From NCBI GenBank assembly GCA_013368445.1, contig JAACJO010000002.1, forward strand, positions 434,001 through 498,000: 64,000 nucleotides of DNA. The letters run 5' to 3'. The notes beneath the pieces were generated by a model. That model did no database searches. It saw nothing but the letters and a program-made list of their open reading frames with translations, and was not told the DNA's origin. This document shows positions 22,641-34,961 of the stretch, one piece after another. Source of the stretch: Leucocoprinus leucothites. Lineage: Eukaryota; Basidiomycota; Agaricomycetes; Agaricales; Agaricaceae. Each line of letters begins with the position of its first letter. Position 1 is the first letter of the stretch. The translations under genes were made by a program, and so were the position numbers.

Positions 22641-24078
22641 ATGCTCCCTCTTCGTCTGGCGATTGTTCTGTTCTCCTTTGCATTAGCCTTCGTCTTGGCG
22701 GTTCCTACCCAAGATGAGGTCACAAATGTGGAGGTCACTCCTAGCCTCATTAGTCTTGAGAAACGCGAGGCTATCCCCTTGTCCCCCGCAGAGGTGGCCT
22801 CTTTTAGCACCTACACTGCCTATGCTACTGTTTCCACATGTGGACCTCCCAACCTCTTGGCGTGGAACTGCAGTACGTATTCAGTACTCTTGCTCTTCAT
22901 CTACGTCCCTTTCACTGAACAAATTCTACCTCCGCTCTGTCTGATATATTGTAGCAAAATGCTTATCCAACCCGCAATTCACGCCAGTTGCTACAGGAGG
23001 TGATGGTGGTGTCGTACAGATCTGGTTTGTTGGTTACGACCCGACACTCGACAGTGTCATTGTATCCTTCCAGGGTACAGACGTGTCCAAGATGTATGTG
23101 ATCTCTAACTTCAGGGCAACTCACTGACCAAAAATAACATAGCTTGCCTCTTATCACAGACCTTGATCTAATCCCCACTCCTCTGAACCCTCAGCTGTTC
23201 CCCGGAATCGGCCCCGAAATTTTGACTCATAATGGATTCGCCTATGCTCAGTCCTTGTATGTAATTCTGTGAAGCTACGATGGGCCCAAGTGCTGACGGC
23301 CCCTTCTTCAGATCTGCTGCTCCCGTTCTCTCTGCTGTGCAAACCACGATGTCGAGATTCAATACTTCTCACGTCACGGTTGTCGGAATTTCTCTCGGTC
23401 AGTTTCCGGAGTTGGAGTCACTCTGATTCAGACATCTGACTTCTTATGAAGGGGCTGCCCTTGCCACGATATCAAGTGTCCACCTCAAGATTCACCTGCC
23501 CTCGACGACAACTTTCAAGGTCGTCACTTATGGTGGTCCTCATGTCGGGAACAAGGCATTTGCGAACTACGTTGACTCCCAGTTCCCTGATGCCGTTTTT
23601 CGTGTCGTGAACAAGTTAGTGCCTTGATCCATATACTCGCTGCAAGACACTAGTCTGATACATTGCTCTTCAGGAGAGACCTCGTTCCTCTTTACCCACC
23701 GAGTATTCTTGGCTTTGAACATCCCGAAGGCGAGCTCCACATTCGAGATGACCTTTCTTGGGTTTCCTGCCCCGGACATGAAAGTGGTGACCCCAACTGC
23801 TTAATTGCTTACATTTCGAACATCTTTGGTTGGACCCTAAACGACGTAAACGACCATAACGGACCCTACGGTATTCCGAAGGGGTGTTAGTACAGTCACC
23901 ACCACTGGTAGTCTAGTCTCGTGGTGAATGTGTAGGGATGCAATATTAGGATGTCTTTTGGGTGAGCTGCCATGGCGGGTCGATTTTGAGAATTTGTAGG
24001 CAAGGTAGGCCAAAAATTAGGCCAAAGAAAACATTAATCCATACGAGGAATAATGGATATAATCTATTTAATGATATG
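22075..24078 (+). repeat. tandem duplication unit 2 (promoter plus lipase)
   Basis: Direct repeat partner of 20035-22035; see that entry. Coding parts are clearly more similar than introns, as expected of an older duplication under selection. Confidence 0.85.
22641..23890 (+). CDS. secreted class 3 lipase, copy 2
   Basis: Tandem paralogue of the preceding lipase with the same exon plan. Signal peptide LRLAIVLFSFALAFVLA, propeptide ending SLEKREAIPLS: a dibasic Kex2-type site followed by Glu-Ala, the pattern trimmed by Ste13-type dipeptidyl aminopeptidases in yeast. The oxyanion-type motif FQGTD is intact; nucleophile GISLG (split by an intron), VTYGGPHVGN, KRDLVPLYPP, GHESGDPNC and a final NDHNGPYG follow. 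Likely hydrolyses acylglycerols or other esters outside the cell. Probably the functional member of the pair. Confidence 0.87.
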
Positions 24079-25083
24079 CTAAGGTCACAATTCACTCCGG
24101 CGATTGGATAGTTTTGTTCTCGACGAGCTCTTTACAGGAAGATCAGTGGGTTGTTCAAAAAACCACTCTCCGCAATCGAGACTCACGTTCTATCTCAGCG
24201 CCTCAATCGCCATCTGTCCCCCCTTATATCTGCGTAAGGGCATCCCATCCTCAGGTCGTTCCCAAAGATTACAATTGCCATGCTCTTGTTCCACAGCTGG
24301 AGCGCCTCAAAGGACGCGGGAGCGATTATGCAAGCGTTTCGAGAAAGAGTTTGGTCTAACGTTCCATTTGGCTCCCTTCCTATTACTCCAAGTGCTCGAG
24401 CGCTGTACTTAACAGCCCCAGCAGTCATGTTCGATGAAGTAGACGATTGGTCCACCATATCCACTCCCTGGGACTGTTCAACATTCAACAAGGAGCCAAC
24501 TAACTGTCTCGAGGGTGCCAGATTTTTTCCTGAAGAATTAGAAAGCGCGCAAACAACATCATTAGTATTGGACAGGCTATCAGAAAGATGAGGTGGCTAA
24601 GCAATTAGTACATCAGAGTCACTCGAGAAAAGTTTCCGTTCAAGTTGTTTCTCTCTGAACTCAGTCATGAAAACTTTATCCTTTGTCATTTCAGGATCAC
24701 TCTAGCAGTTTTCTTCTTCCGAACGAAATAAATGTGCCTTTAACAAGCATACAAGTTCACAGATAATATGGGAATGTACCTCGGCGTTGTTGGCCGAAAG
24801 GCGGTGAAGCTCATGCCACTGGTAAGGAGTGGTTCAGAAATGTATATTTCAATTTTTTGCGTCTTTCTTGCAAACTGTGTAAATTGGATCAATACGGTAT
24901 ATACTTGCCCGCGTCAAGTTTTCAAGAAAATAGATTGAAGAGCATAAAAAGAAGCAGACTCACAGCACCCTCTGAAGGTCCATTTCAAAACAGTAGCAGG
25001 GCCATCAGCAAATAAAGGCAAACAGTGATATCTCAATGACATACCGTAGTTCATGATCACGATGACCATACAACCCTTTCGCC
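23891..25083. other. intergenic region, no supported gene
   Basis: About 1.2 kb between lipase 2 and Arp2. Open frames on both strands around 24100-24590 overlap each other and show no conserved motif. It must contain the Arp2 promoter near its right end. Confidence 0.4.
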
Positions 25084-26658
25084 ATGGATTCAGAGGTTCC
25101 ACTAGTCGTAGATAACGGTACCGGCGTAAGTTTATTATTGTGTATATGTCACATATGTTGATCGCCTCTTGTCCACCACCAGTTTGTAAAGGTTGGTTAT
25201 GCAGGCTCCAACTTCCCCGAGCATGGTATGTGCAGCCATCCGACCACCATTATCGATCACTCATAGGGGCATTTCAATTCCACGATATAGTATTCCCATC
25301 CATAGTTGGCCGGCCCATCCTCCGCGCTGAAGAGCGCGTCGGGTCCGCCATAATCAAAGATATCATGGTCGGCGACGAAGCTGCGCAGAACAGAAATTAC
25401 TTACAAGTGACCCAACCCATGGAACACGGTATCGTGAAGAACTGGGAAGACATGAAGCATCTCTGGGATTATACGTTTGACGAGAAGCTAAAAGTTGATC
25501 CGAGAGGAAGGAAGGTCTTGTTAACGGAACCGCCAATGAATCCGAGAGTGAATCGACAGAAGATGTGTCAAGTTATGTTCGAGGAATATGGGTTCGGAGG
25601 CGTGTATGTCGCTATTCAGGCTGTATTGACTCTTTATGCACAAGGTATGTAGGGTGAATACTCGTACACTCATTCTGTGCTGACGTTCCCGATTGATACC
25701 GCACACCATAGGTTTAACGACTGGAGTGGTCGTAGATTCAGGGGATGGTGTTACACACATCGTACCGGTATACGATGGCTTCGCTATGCCACATCTTACG
25801 CGTCGATTGGATATTGCGGGTCGTGATGTGACGCGATACCTGATCAAGCTGCTGCTCATGAGGGGATACGCTTTCAATCGTACTGCGGATTTCGAGACTG
25901 TGCGCGAGATCAAGGAGAAACTTTGCTATGTCAGGTACGTGTGATGAAATCCGTACCATTTCTTGGAGTCTCAGCGTTTGTATACATCAGCTATGACCTT
26001 GATCAAGATACCAAGCTAGCAGAAGAAACCACTGTCCTCGTCGAGAATTACACAGTAAATCTCAAAACTAATACTCAATCGTACAACCAACTGATCGCTC
26101 GCAGCTCCCTGACGGCCGGATGATCAAAGTCGGCTCAGAGCGATTTGAAGCACCTGAATGCATGTTCCAACCTCACCTTGTTGACCTTGAATCAGTTGGT
26201 GTAGCAGGTACGCATGCCATTTTCATTATGTTGATACGGCTAGCTCATATGATCATCTAGAAATGCTCTTTGGCACCATCCAGCAAGCAGCCGTCGACGT
26301 GCGATCAGAGCTTTACAAACACATTGTACTCTCAGGAGGGTCAAGTATGTATCCTGGTCTCCCCAGTCGCCTTGAGAAGGAGATGAAGCAACTCTACTTG
26401 ACCCGTGTGTTGAACGGCGACACCTCTCGTCTGAGCGTACGTCATCCCTAAACTTTCCAGACTGCGTTCACTTAAATTATCGTCCAACAGAAATTCAAGA
26501 TAAAGATTGAAGATCCGCCACGGAGGAAGCACATGGTCTTCTTAGGTGGTGCCGTACTTGCAGACATCATGAAGAATCGTGAGGAGTTCTGGATATCGAG
26601 GGAGGAGTGGTTTGAGCAAGGGCCTAGGGCGCTTGATAAGCTCAATAGGGGCGAATAG
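25084..26658 (+). CDS. ARP2: actin-related protein 2 (Arp2/3 complex)
   Basis: Subunit of the Arp2/3 complex that nucleates branched actin filaments at cortical patches and endocytic sites. Eight exons: 25084-25125, 25183-25225, 25291-25644, 25712-25934, 25991-26054, 26105-26207, 26261-26436 and 26491-26658, giving 390 residues, the normal Arp2 length. Start ATG reads [14 protein letters not shown], then [18 protein letters not shown]. Actin-fold nucleotide motifs: [18 protein letters not shown] and [14 protein letters not shown]. Arp2-specific segments include [17 protein letters not shown] and [15 protein letters not shown]. The C-terminal [18 protein letters not shown] is typical. No anomalies. 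Confidence 0.95.
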
Positions 26659-26897
26659 AGAGGACGACCAATCGTAAAGGCTGACGGGGCTGGATTGTTG
26701 GGTAGGAATAGAGAAGACGAGCAATTGTTACCCTATCAAAATGGTTACATTATGGAGGATCGAACAGGATGTTGGTTAATAGGATGAATAAGATAAAATT
26801 CTGTGGGTATGGCGCCGCTATCATCCAACCGTCTATGTCTATAAAGGAAGGTTAAAGTCTAGGATATATTACCTCACAAGAACAGGGAATCGATCGC

Positions 26898-28354
26898 TCA
26901 GCTCTCCCAGAAAGCATCCCATTCATCCATCCATTGTACGTTTTCAGGAGTCAATCCGATACCTCGGATGATGTCCTGACCTTGGATGAGCGCCAACTCA
27001 CGTCCACGCATCCTTTTGACGCGACGCATCGGGTTCTTTGAATCAAGCTCATCATCAGAGGGCTCACGTTCATCGGGAGGGAGTGAGGATGCATATTCAT
27101 AGGTCTTCACAAGGATTGCGTGGGTCTTGATCACTGCTAGAGAGGCAGCATAGGATAGAGGTGTGAGTGGACGAGAGAGGTTTGTTGGGGGTGAAGGAGA
27201 TTGTGAGCGTTGGGTGACGAGTTCATTTGATGAGGAAGCAGGGCGGGAGATAGGATTTGGGTGGAAATGTGCAAGAACGAGTGCAGAGAAGAGGTCTCCT
27301 ACACCGGAAAAATATCCCGGAATAAGGGGGATGCAAGCGGCATGCACTGTTGAGGGGTAACGTTGTGTCGTTGGGGTACCATTAATTCCGTCGATATATT
27401 GGCAGTCGACTCCATTCGAGTGACTTTCAGAGGTGAAGTTAGATGCTGATTCCGTGGACGAAGCGAGGCAGAAGAGGTATCCGGAGTCTCCATCGGATAT
27501 CGGGGGTGATATTGTGGATGGTAAGGCGGCGAGGAGCCATGGTCTGAGAGGGATAGAACTGATTACGATGTTTGACACTTGATATTTCTTGTGCAAGATG
27601 GACAGAGCCTTTTGGAGAGATGCAATGTCAATTATTGAAACATCGGTCAAGACCCTGTAGAACGAAAACGTTAATATAAGTGATACAAGATATGAGAGAT
27701 TCTGGCATACGTACTCGACCTCGTACCAGTTTGGTGTGATTATCGTTGCGAGGGGGAGCATTTGCCGGTATACGGGTATCACGTCTGCAGCGACGTAGAG
27801 TTTTCCTGCATCTCCCATAACAGCTAGAGATATCGGTTTTTCAGACACGAATTGCTCAGGTGATGCTATGTTTTACGCACGATCAAGAAGATATATCAGT
27901 TCTGTCTTTTCCCTCTTCAGCTTCTCCACGATCTGCCTAATTGCGGAAAGTGACTCGGCTCCAGGTATATATCCAGTCAACAGTCGAGTAGGCATAAGCA
28001 GTTCATTCCGCTCTAAAGCTTCAAACATTGCATTGAGCTCTGCAGCGGTGGTCTTGGTTCCCCCAGACCGTCCGTAACCTATGGGTCCACGGGATGGTTC
28101 AAATCTTCATGAACCCGAACCATGAGTCATATATGCGAAATCTGGCTTACCCGCATGGTTAGAGAAGTTAACCGTATTAACAACCTACATTCATTATTAC
28201 GAAGGGTATGAGTGTTTCTGATGAATTTAACTGTGTAAGCTTCACTCACGTCGACGTTATATCCCAGACACTGAAGCGGAAACACAGCAGCTCTTCCTCC
28301 CACATACCCAAAAACGACGTGGGATTGAATGCTCAAGATGCGCTCGGGAGTCAT
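26898..28354 (-). CDS. pyridoxal kinase
   Basis: Phosphorylates pyridoxal, pyridoxine and pyridoxamine with ATP in the vitamin B6 salvage path; cytosolic. Start ATG 28354 ([20 protein letters not shown], the family N-terminus); an in-frame upstream TTG is not needed. Motifs: [37 protein letters not shown] (assembled across an intron at about 27811-27867), ITPNWYEVE and the catalytic [17 protein letters not shown]. Stop TGA 26898. Relative to bacterial PdxY/PdxK it carries a Ser/Pro-rich insertion ([14 protein letters not shown]) and an acidic stretch ([11 protein letters not shown]) in the C-terminal part, as many fungal homologues do. Four to five short introns. Confidence 0.92.
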
Positions 28355-29014
28355 CCCCAAAACTCTGTTAATATTCTTGGGAAGGCTCAATTGTGCGCTG
28401 GTAGACGAAGGGAGCTGGGTGTTAGGAGCACGAGAGTGCTTAGCAATGGACCCTGGAACATCTAATTTGACGACCGGACCAAAGTTATCTTTTGAATTTC
28501 GGCGAGGCGCCCATCACGTGGGATCTATCTACTGTATGTGACTAGAAATAGATTTTGATCAGATCATCTGGATTCCGCAAGCATCGGAGGAGACTTATAG
28601 GCGACATATTGACCAGGAAGCGCTGGCAGAAAGTTCAAATGCTCGCTCATTCCTTCATGCCCGGACATCTAAATCCATACATATGTGTGTACAACTCATA
28701 GGCTCCTATCTACCACTCATTCTTGGCTTTCAGGAACAAAGACTCTAAACATAGATCCACCTTCAGAGATACTTCTGGCGCTGACTGCCAATTCAAAATG
28801 ATATAACCCGTAAGCGACAATTACTCAAATATCTCACTTCGTGTTTGTGCGCCAGGTACACGAGCCTAAAATAATCAAAATCGACAACAGTAGGGCGCGG
28901 ATGGGTTCAGACGACGGAGATGATCTAATAGCTGTTGGTGTATTGATGCCGGAAACCTTTGTTATAAATATTATAATCAACTCTAAGCACTAACATGACA
29001 TAGCACAAAACCTA
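28355..29014. other. intergenic region, no gene seen
   Basis: Between the pyridoxal kinase 5' end and the 3' end of the first PDI gene. The promoter of the kinase lies at its left side. A CACGTG E-box occurs near 28515. Confidence 0.4.
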
Positions 29015-30343
29015 CTACAACTCGTCCGAGATCCTTGATGACCCTTCCTCTTCATCCGACCATGCTGAAGGCTCGTCAACCACAGTATCGTCCTGGCCCT
29101 TAGTCTTCTTGGGCGGTTCTCCCATCATACCAGGGTATCCGTGGATATCATGGTAATCAGCCCCATGTCCATCTTTAACTGCTTGCTCGAAATCGATGAG
29201 ACTTGCAAATCCACCATGAGCTAGGGCCAATCGCTGTGCCTCCTGTCTTCTCTCGATCTCGAGCTCTTTTTCGTCAGGTACAAACTCCTCCTCCATTGCT
29301 ACCTTGTTTGCCACTTTCAGATCTACGCCACCGTCGATCATGGAGTCGAAGAATCTGGAGAGTGAATCCATCTTTTGGATACCTGGTATTGATATGAACA
29401 AGCCGTGCCAAGCCGAGGTGGTCTGGTATTGACGTACCTTCATATCGGAGCGCTGTAGTTGAGCCTGCAGGATATACTAGTATTTTTGCTTCTTTCTTTC
29501 CTCCAGCCTCCATTCCAAGCTTGACTGAGGATTTTCCTTTGCGATCTCGGTGGTAAGCCATGTCAAGTTGACCGACATACTTGTTGGCCAATACAGTCCA
29601 TAAAAGAGGAACCTTCTTATCTTTCGATAGCAAGAGAACCCTGTGTTTGTCTTTGTTCTGGGGGCGCCCGTCGAACTTCCTTCCTCTTCAAGTCAAGATA
29701 GAAGTAAACGCACCTCGTTGATCCAAGATTCTATCTTCTCAACTTGGTAATGTTTTGTCACGTAATTGGGTATTCTTCTTGAAGCCCAGTAATAAAAAGC
29801 GCTAGCGCTTTCATTGGAGTCCTCATATGTCAACGAAGGAACTGTATTGCCTCGGGGATATAGCTGACCGTCCATGTGAGCCTCAGCTTAAGGTTTTCCG
29901 GAAAAGCTAAATCATACCTTTATAGTTGGGAACTTCTCAATCGATTTCTCCTCACAAAGCTCATGATTTGATTGCTGCCCGCAGTCCACCGCGTACACCG
30001 GGACGAAGGGGTGCAAACCAAGAGCTGCCTTCGCATAGTCTGATGCTAGTTGTTCGTTGTTCTAGAATGTCGATGAGTACTACACGGTACATGTCACGAG
30101 CAGGTTCCCTTACCACGTTCGCGGGTGAAAGGAAAGCGATCATGCTTGTTTGCTTGAAGAATGACAACATTAGCAAAACAATTTGAGGTTACGACGGAGC
30201 ATAGGGCTTACGTTGGGTTCTAGTGCACTTCTGAAGGAATCGGGGCCCAGCATCTTCACGAGCGAGTCTTCAGCGAAAAGAGCATCTGCCGACACCAACG
30301 AAGGTGCAAGCATAACGCACAAAAGGACGAGTTGGGAGAGCAT
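29015..30343 (-). CDS. PDI-like ER protein 1, thioredoxin active site lost
   Basis: Secretory-pathway thioredoxin-fold protein of the Mpd1/PDI group. Start ATG 30343 opens a signal peptide (LSQLVLLCVMLAPSLVSA). The thioredoxin domain reads SMIAFLSPANV, an intron, then NNEQLASDYAKAALGL, where the paralogue has APWCG, an intron, then HCQRLAPEY. Both redox cysteines are therefore Asn here. VYAVDC and EKFPTIK follow, then YPRGNTVPSLTYEDSN and a second domain. The tail is acidic and ends SDEL, an ER-retrieval-type signal. It should not act as a thiol oxidoreductase; a chaperone or substrate-binding role is inferred. The intron at this site has good GTAAGG..CTAG ends, so no alternative splice restores the cysteines. 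Confidence 0.8.
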
Positions 30344-30767
30344 GAATGAAAGAGGTCGATGACGTGGTTGAAGGTGCAGTAACCATCTTATAGTGCCCTT
30401 CCCACCGTTGTGTCGGGCACAGCTTGTTTAATGATAATGCCGGAGGTGTGTATCATCCACGAGCGCAGTTTGTTGCCGGAACAAGTAAGCTAAAAATACC
30501 CCGACAAACGGCGGCAACCTTATTGGTACCATAGGTAGGGAGTGATGGGACGTTTCAGTCTCGGTTTCCGAAAACATTCAGGAGATCAAAACCAACTCGA
30601 AAGTCGTCGAATGAGATTGAGCGCAACTCCCGCCACTCCTTTCGTGTGAAACCCAGCTTTGCGGATAGACACAGCCTTAAGGATAAGTGATTTGTTCGGT
30701 CTTGCAAGAAACTACTGCATGAATTCCAAATATGATAGATAAAAATACACAATACCCAAGAAATAAA
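30344..30767. promoter_or_regulatory. promoter region between the two PDI-like genes
   Basis: About 420 bases between the start of PDI-like 1 and the stop of PDI-like 2. No separate gene seen. Confidence 0.4.
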
Positions 30768-31823
30768 TCATAGCTCGTCTTCAGCCCTGCCAGAGGACTC
30801 TGCATTCTCACCGGGTATCTTCAAATCCGCTGTTCCATCAAGAATGGACTTGAAAAACTTTGCCAAAGGTTCGTATTTTGTTAAACCTGATAAATCAATT
30901 GGTCAAAGATCCGATTGGGACAGATGACAAGTAAAAACAGTACCGTCATATTTAATGGGTTTCGAAGATCCTGCAGGGAAAACGAGGACTTTGGTCTTCT
31001 CATCGAATCCGAGAGCTTCAATTGCCTTTCCATCCTCGTCGCGATGGGCAGCCAACTCGAGTTTTCCGGAATATTTATTGGCAAGAACCTTCCATAGTAG
31101 TGGAACCTTCTTGTCTTTTGTCAGAAGGAGAAGTGTAGTTTTATCTTGTGTCTGAATACTTATGAGACAAAGTATTCTCAAGAATCGTGAATACACACCT
31201 TTTCTCCCCAAGCCTGAATCTCGCCTACACTTGAGAGTTTTGTTACGTGATTTGGAACCCGTCTTGATGCCCAGTTGAAGATGGCTCCAGAAGTACGCTC
31301 TCCAGAATCATATGTCATAGGTGCAACTTTATTTCCCCGAGGGAACAGCTAAGGAAGAGCGCATGAGCCATGGTGATGGAACGAATGGTAAATATTGGAC
31401 ACACCTTTATTGTCGGGAAACCTTGTACTCGTTGATCAGCACATAAAGGCTTGTTCTCCTCCTTATCGCAATCTACGGCATATGTAGGAATAAGAGGATG
31501 TAGTTTATCGGCAGCCTTTACATATTCTGGCGCTAGACGTTGACAGTGCTAATCGGAGGTCATCATCCCAATCTCCCAGAATTATTAAACGGTAGACTCA
31601 CCCCGCACCAAGGTGCAACAAATGCGACTATACTCGTTTGCTATAGTATCAAATTTATTATCCCATTGTATGTTCCAACGACATGTCGACTTACGTTTGC
31701 CTTCATGGCTTTCTTGAATGTTGTGGAATCAAGCATCTTGACATGCGAGTTTGGGGGAAAGATAGCACCAAACACAAGGGAGGGCGCCAAAGCAAGTGCA
31801 AAAAGCTGAAGCGACACCTTCAT
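30768..31823 (-). CDS. PDI-like ER oxidoreductase 2 (WCGHC intact)
   Basis: Tandem paralogue of the preceding gene and the likely active enzyme. Start ATG 31823 opens a signal peptide (VSLQLFALALAPSLVFGA). SIVAFVAPWCG ends one exon and HCQRLAPEYVKAADKL begins the next, giving a CGHC active site split by an intron. TYAVDCD-type segment, FPRGNKVAPMTYDSGER, LLLLTKDKKVPLLWKVLANKYSG and VLVFPAGSSKPIKYDGT follow. The C-terminus ends AEDEL, an ER-retrieval-type signal. Stop TGA 30768. Proposed role: formation and isomerisation of disulfides in secreted proteins. Confidence 0.85.
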
Positions 31824-32930
31824 TATGAACTGAGGAGGGGAGGAAGTGATGTGCTGGAAGATGTCCCAGGATAATTTATGGACTTCGCTTGCGAACCGCC
31901 CATTGACGTCGGTGTCACGCACTGACGTGTTCAAAATCACGGTTCTTACACGTGACTATGTGACGCTCGTACCTTGTCACTCACGGATCACAACACTGAA
32001 CGTTTTAAGAAAAACACTTGGGTAGCTTGGTTATAGGTTATATCTCCTCTCTCTCTCGAAAGTGTAATATTTCTTAGTTCCTAGGCACTTGAGGACGTGG
32101 ATCAGCCTAACAGTTCCAAAACCCTCCTACCAGGGCAAGCGCTTTAATTGCTGTAATTTCTCCGAGATCGCGTGGCATTCCTCCGGGATCACTAGCACTT
32201 CCCACGGATTCTAAAGCATCAGTACAAACCCGCCACCCCCCGGGCTACTGCGGCCTCAACGAACTTAGGCATTGCCTAAGTAGGTATTATTGGCAATCGT
32301 CGAAAGTTGATGATGCTCATTTTTCAGCAGCTCAGGTCAAGACGGAATCAGCCAGGTCAAGCCGGGAGAATTATCCCAAAGAAATCATCAGTTCTCAATT
32401 GAAGCAACACGTGTATCACGACATCATTCGACGTGGTTGGAATGCAAGATGGCGGTAATGGCGACAAGCGAAAGGATTCAACGACAAAAAATGAACCCAA
32501 AAATTGACCTCTCAGCCGAGATGGTTGCTCATTTATCCTCTTTCGTCGACCTTCACCATTCTAGTGCCTTCTGACAAAGAGGATTTTGACTGATTATCGG
32601 ACCAGGAGGGACACGTGTTCGCGTAGATCCCCAAAGATGTCATCGGGCCGATAACGAAATGACATCGTGTTATGGGCGAGGCAGAGCATGATGGAAAGCG
32701 GCGGCTAGCCGGGTATCTTTATATACCTTTGCGAACGAAGCTGTTCTCTTTCTGCAACCCACCCCAACAACTCAGAGCTACCAGTTTCAAAACCGTTAGC
32801 AAGCTTACGAACAGTGAGTAGCATTCCTATGTTTTGCAGCTCTCCAGTCTTGTCATCCAACGTCTCGCAAGTATATTAATATCGCACCAGCTGAACCCTT
32901 TCACCGATCATCACCGCACACCTGGAGATT
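31824..32930. promoter_or_regulatory. divergent promoter region, 1.1 kb
   Basis: Separates PDI-like 2 (minus) from the Ran-binding gene (plus). It contains a CT-rich tract near 32045-32058 and a TATA-like TTTATATACC at about 32718, some 200 bases before the plus-strand ATG. A possible 5' UTR intron (GTGAGT near 32814 to CACCAG near 32890) precedes that ATG. No coding exon recognised. Confidence 0.4.
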
Positions 32931-34961
32931 ATGTTTCCGGTTTCCGACTTTAACTTCATGGTCGCTGGCATTGCGACCTTCGCCGCTACCGTAGGCTATT
33001 CGTACGCCCGCCACAAACTCAATCCTACGACGTGGGTATTATTCTTGAATCAGCCTCCACCAAGGTCGAACTGTCATCAGAGAACGCGGGTTACCAGATA
33101 ACGTTGAAGTGAAGGACCAGGAAATGTCGGCTCCAGGAGAGAATCACCAAATAAACGAGAAGGCACCTCTGGAGGCCGGACCTTCGAATGCTCTGCCAAA
33201 CACTCCGGCACGACGAGACTCATTGAAGCGTAAGGAGCCTCACGACGGATTCGAAGAAGATAGTGTGCGTAGGGCAATATACCATGCGTTTTGGAATATA
33301 AACGGATATCTGACTTGACAATAGCAAACCCTCGGATATCCTCATGTTGGTCCCGTCCCTCCTCGTTTAAGGGTTTTTCTGCAGGCACACTAACCCTGTC
33401 ACCAGAATTTAGCTAATATATATCCTCGAAAGCGTTGTCGTACACCCTCATCTGAGAAGGGGAAGGGAAAGGTGCCGTTTTTTTTCTAATTCACCACGGG
33501 AATGCATCACTCAGCTGAGGTCTAGGCTACTGCTCGAAAGTCCACACCTTTGGTTCTAGAAGATTCTGCCACAGAGGATTGGATTCTAGTCGTAAGCCAC
33601 ATCATAACCATAAAAATCGATTGGAACTCACACATGGCGCTGACTTAGCACAACACCAACTCCCCCAACGCCACTATCAATGAGCCTCCCCGCACGCCCT
33701 CTCCTGGGGCAGAGACGGCGGGTGCCCCAACACCTGCCACAGAGATCACAGATAGCCCCTTGTTGGTGACAGCCCCCATCCCTCTGACAGATGACAGCCC
33801 CAGCAAAGGGGCCACCCCAGTCGTCGAGTCCATAGAACTCGATGGCGCGACGACTCCCGTAGACACGTCCACCGAGGAACGTACCGAGGCCGCCGATGTA
33901 TCAAAGCCTGAGCCTGAGCCCAAACCAGCTCAGCCCCCTGCCCTAGAGTCAAATGAAGTATCGAAGCCCGCTGCCTTTGGGAAAACTTCTGCTTTCACCC
34001 CGGTTCCGTCTTTTCAGAATATATCTTTTCAGAAGCCGATAGCTTCGCCATTCGTGAATATACCTTCCGCTCTTCACAAATTGATGTCCACCAACTGATT
34101 TTTCGCATTAGGCGACGCGCGGCTTCGCAGATTTCGCGGGAAACAAGTCGCCATTCAGTGCATTCAAGACCTCACAAACGGTTCCTCAGAAAGCCAACAG
34201 GCCTGTTTGGTTGTCAGGAAACGATGATACCCCAAACATGACAGGAAGTCCCAATGCCTCGGAAGAGGTTGAAGAAGAGCATGCGCTGACTCAAGCCAAA
34301 TCAACGGCAAAGCCAGTTGAAAACCGTTAGTATTATTCCCACCATATATCTGCCATGGATCCCACCTAACACGTTCTCCTACTCTTCCGGGGGATCTTTT
34401 CTACAACCCACAGGAGTCACAGGAGAGGAAAATGAAGACGTTAAGATGGAATTGAAAGGTGTGAAACTTTATGTTAAACGCGAGGATAAGCCATTCGCGG
34501 AAGGCATGGTAGGGCATTGCAAGCTCCTGAAAGATCGAATTACTCTCGAGGAGCGACTACGTGAGCCTTCAGCTAGTCTTTCCACAACTTAAGACTCATA
34601 TATATATCCCACGATTAGTATTTCGTCGCGAGCCGCTGTGGAAAATTTCCATGAATGCCCGCGTGAACCCATCTCTAAGGTGTTCGTTCGATCCAACAGA
34701 AAATGTGTTGCGCGTCGTCACGCAGGAACCGAAAACCGGCGGATCCACGACCTCTACGGAGCAGAAATCCCTGGAGATTGTCATCTATGCAATGAAGGTG
34801 CTCTTATTTGGCTTATCTCATTGGAAACTGTATGATTTTCTAACTGCCATATGTTTTCTTTGGCATATCAGCCTGGTCGCTCGTGTTCGAAGCAAGATTT
34901 CAAGGCCTTCTCGGAGACACTAATCAAGAACCCACGACTGAAGCCGTCTAGCTCAGCGTGA
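32931..34961 (+). CDS. Ran-binding-domain protein with N-terminal membrane segment
   Basis: Carries a C-terminal RanBP1-type domain that binds Ran-GTP, as in Nup2/RanBP3 relatives. Start ATG 32931 gives MFPVSDFNFMVAGIATFAATVGYSYAR, a single hydrophobic segment. A disordered Pro/Thr/Glu-rich middle follows, with nucleoporin-like FxxF pieces (PSFQNISFQKPI, NKSPFSAF). The Ran-binding domain runs from VTGEENEDVKMELKGVKLYVK through GMVGHCKLLKD, FRREPLWKISMNARVNP and EIVIYAMKPG to the end. Stop TGA 34959-34961. About seven introns; the one after FEED (about 33263-33560) is long and its ends are uncertain. The membrane segment suggests anchoring at the nuclear envelope or ER, which is unusual for this domain and is inferred. 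Confidence 0.75.

Noticed and set aside
24100..24600. Possible gene between lipase 2 and Arp2
   Set aside because: Three overlapping frames on opposite strands, none with a conserved motif or clear splice partners.
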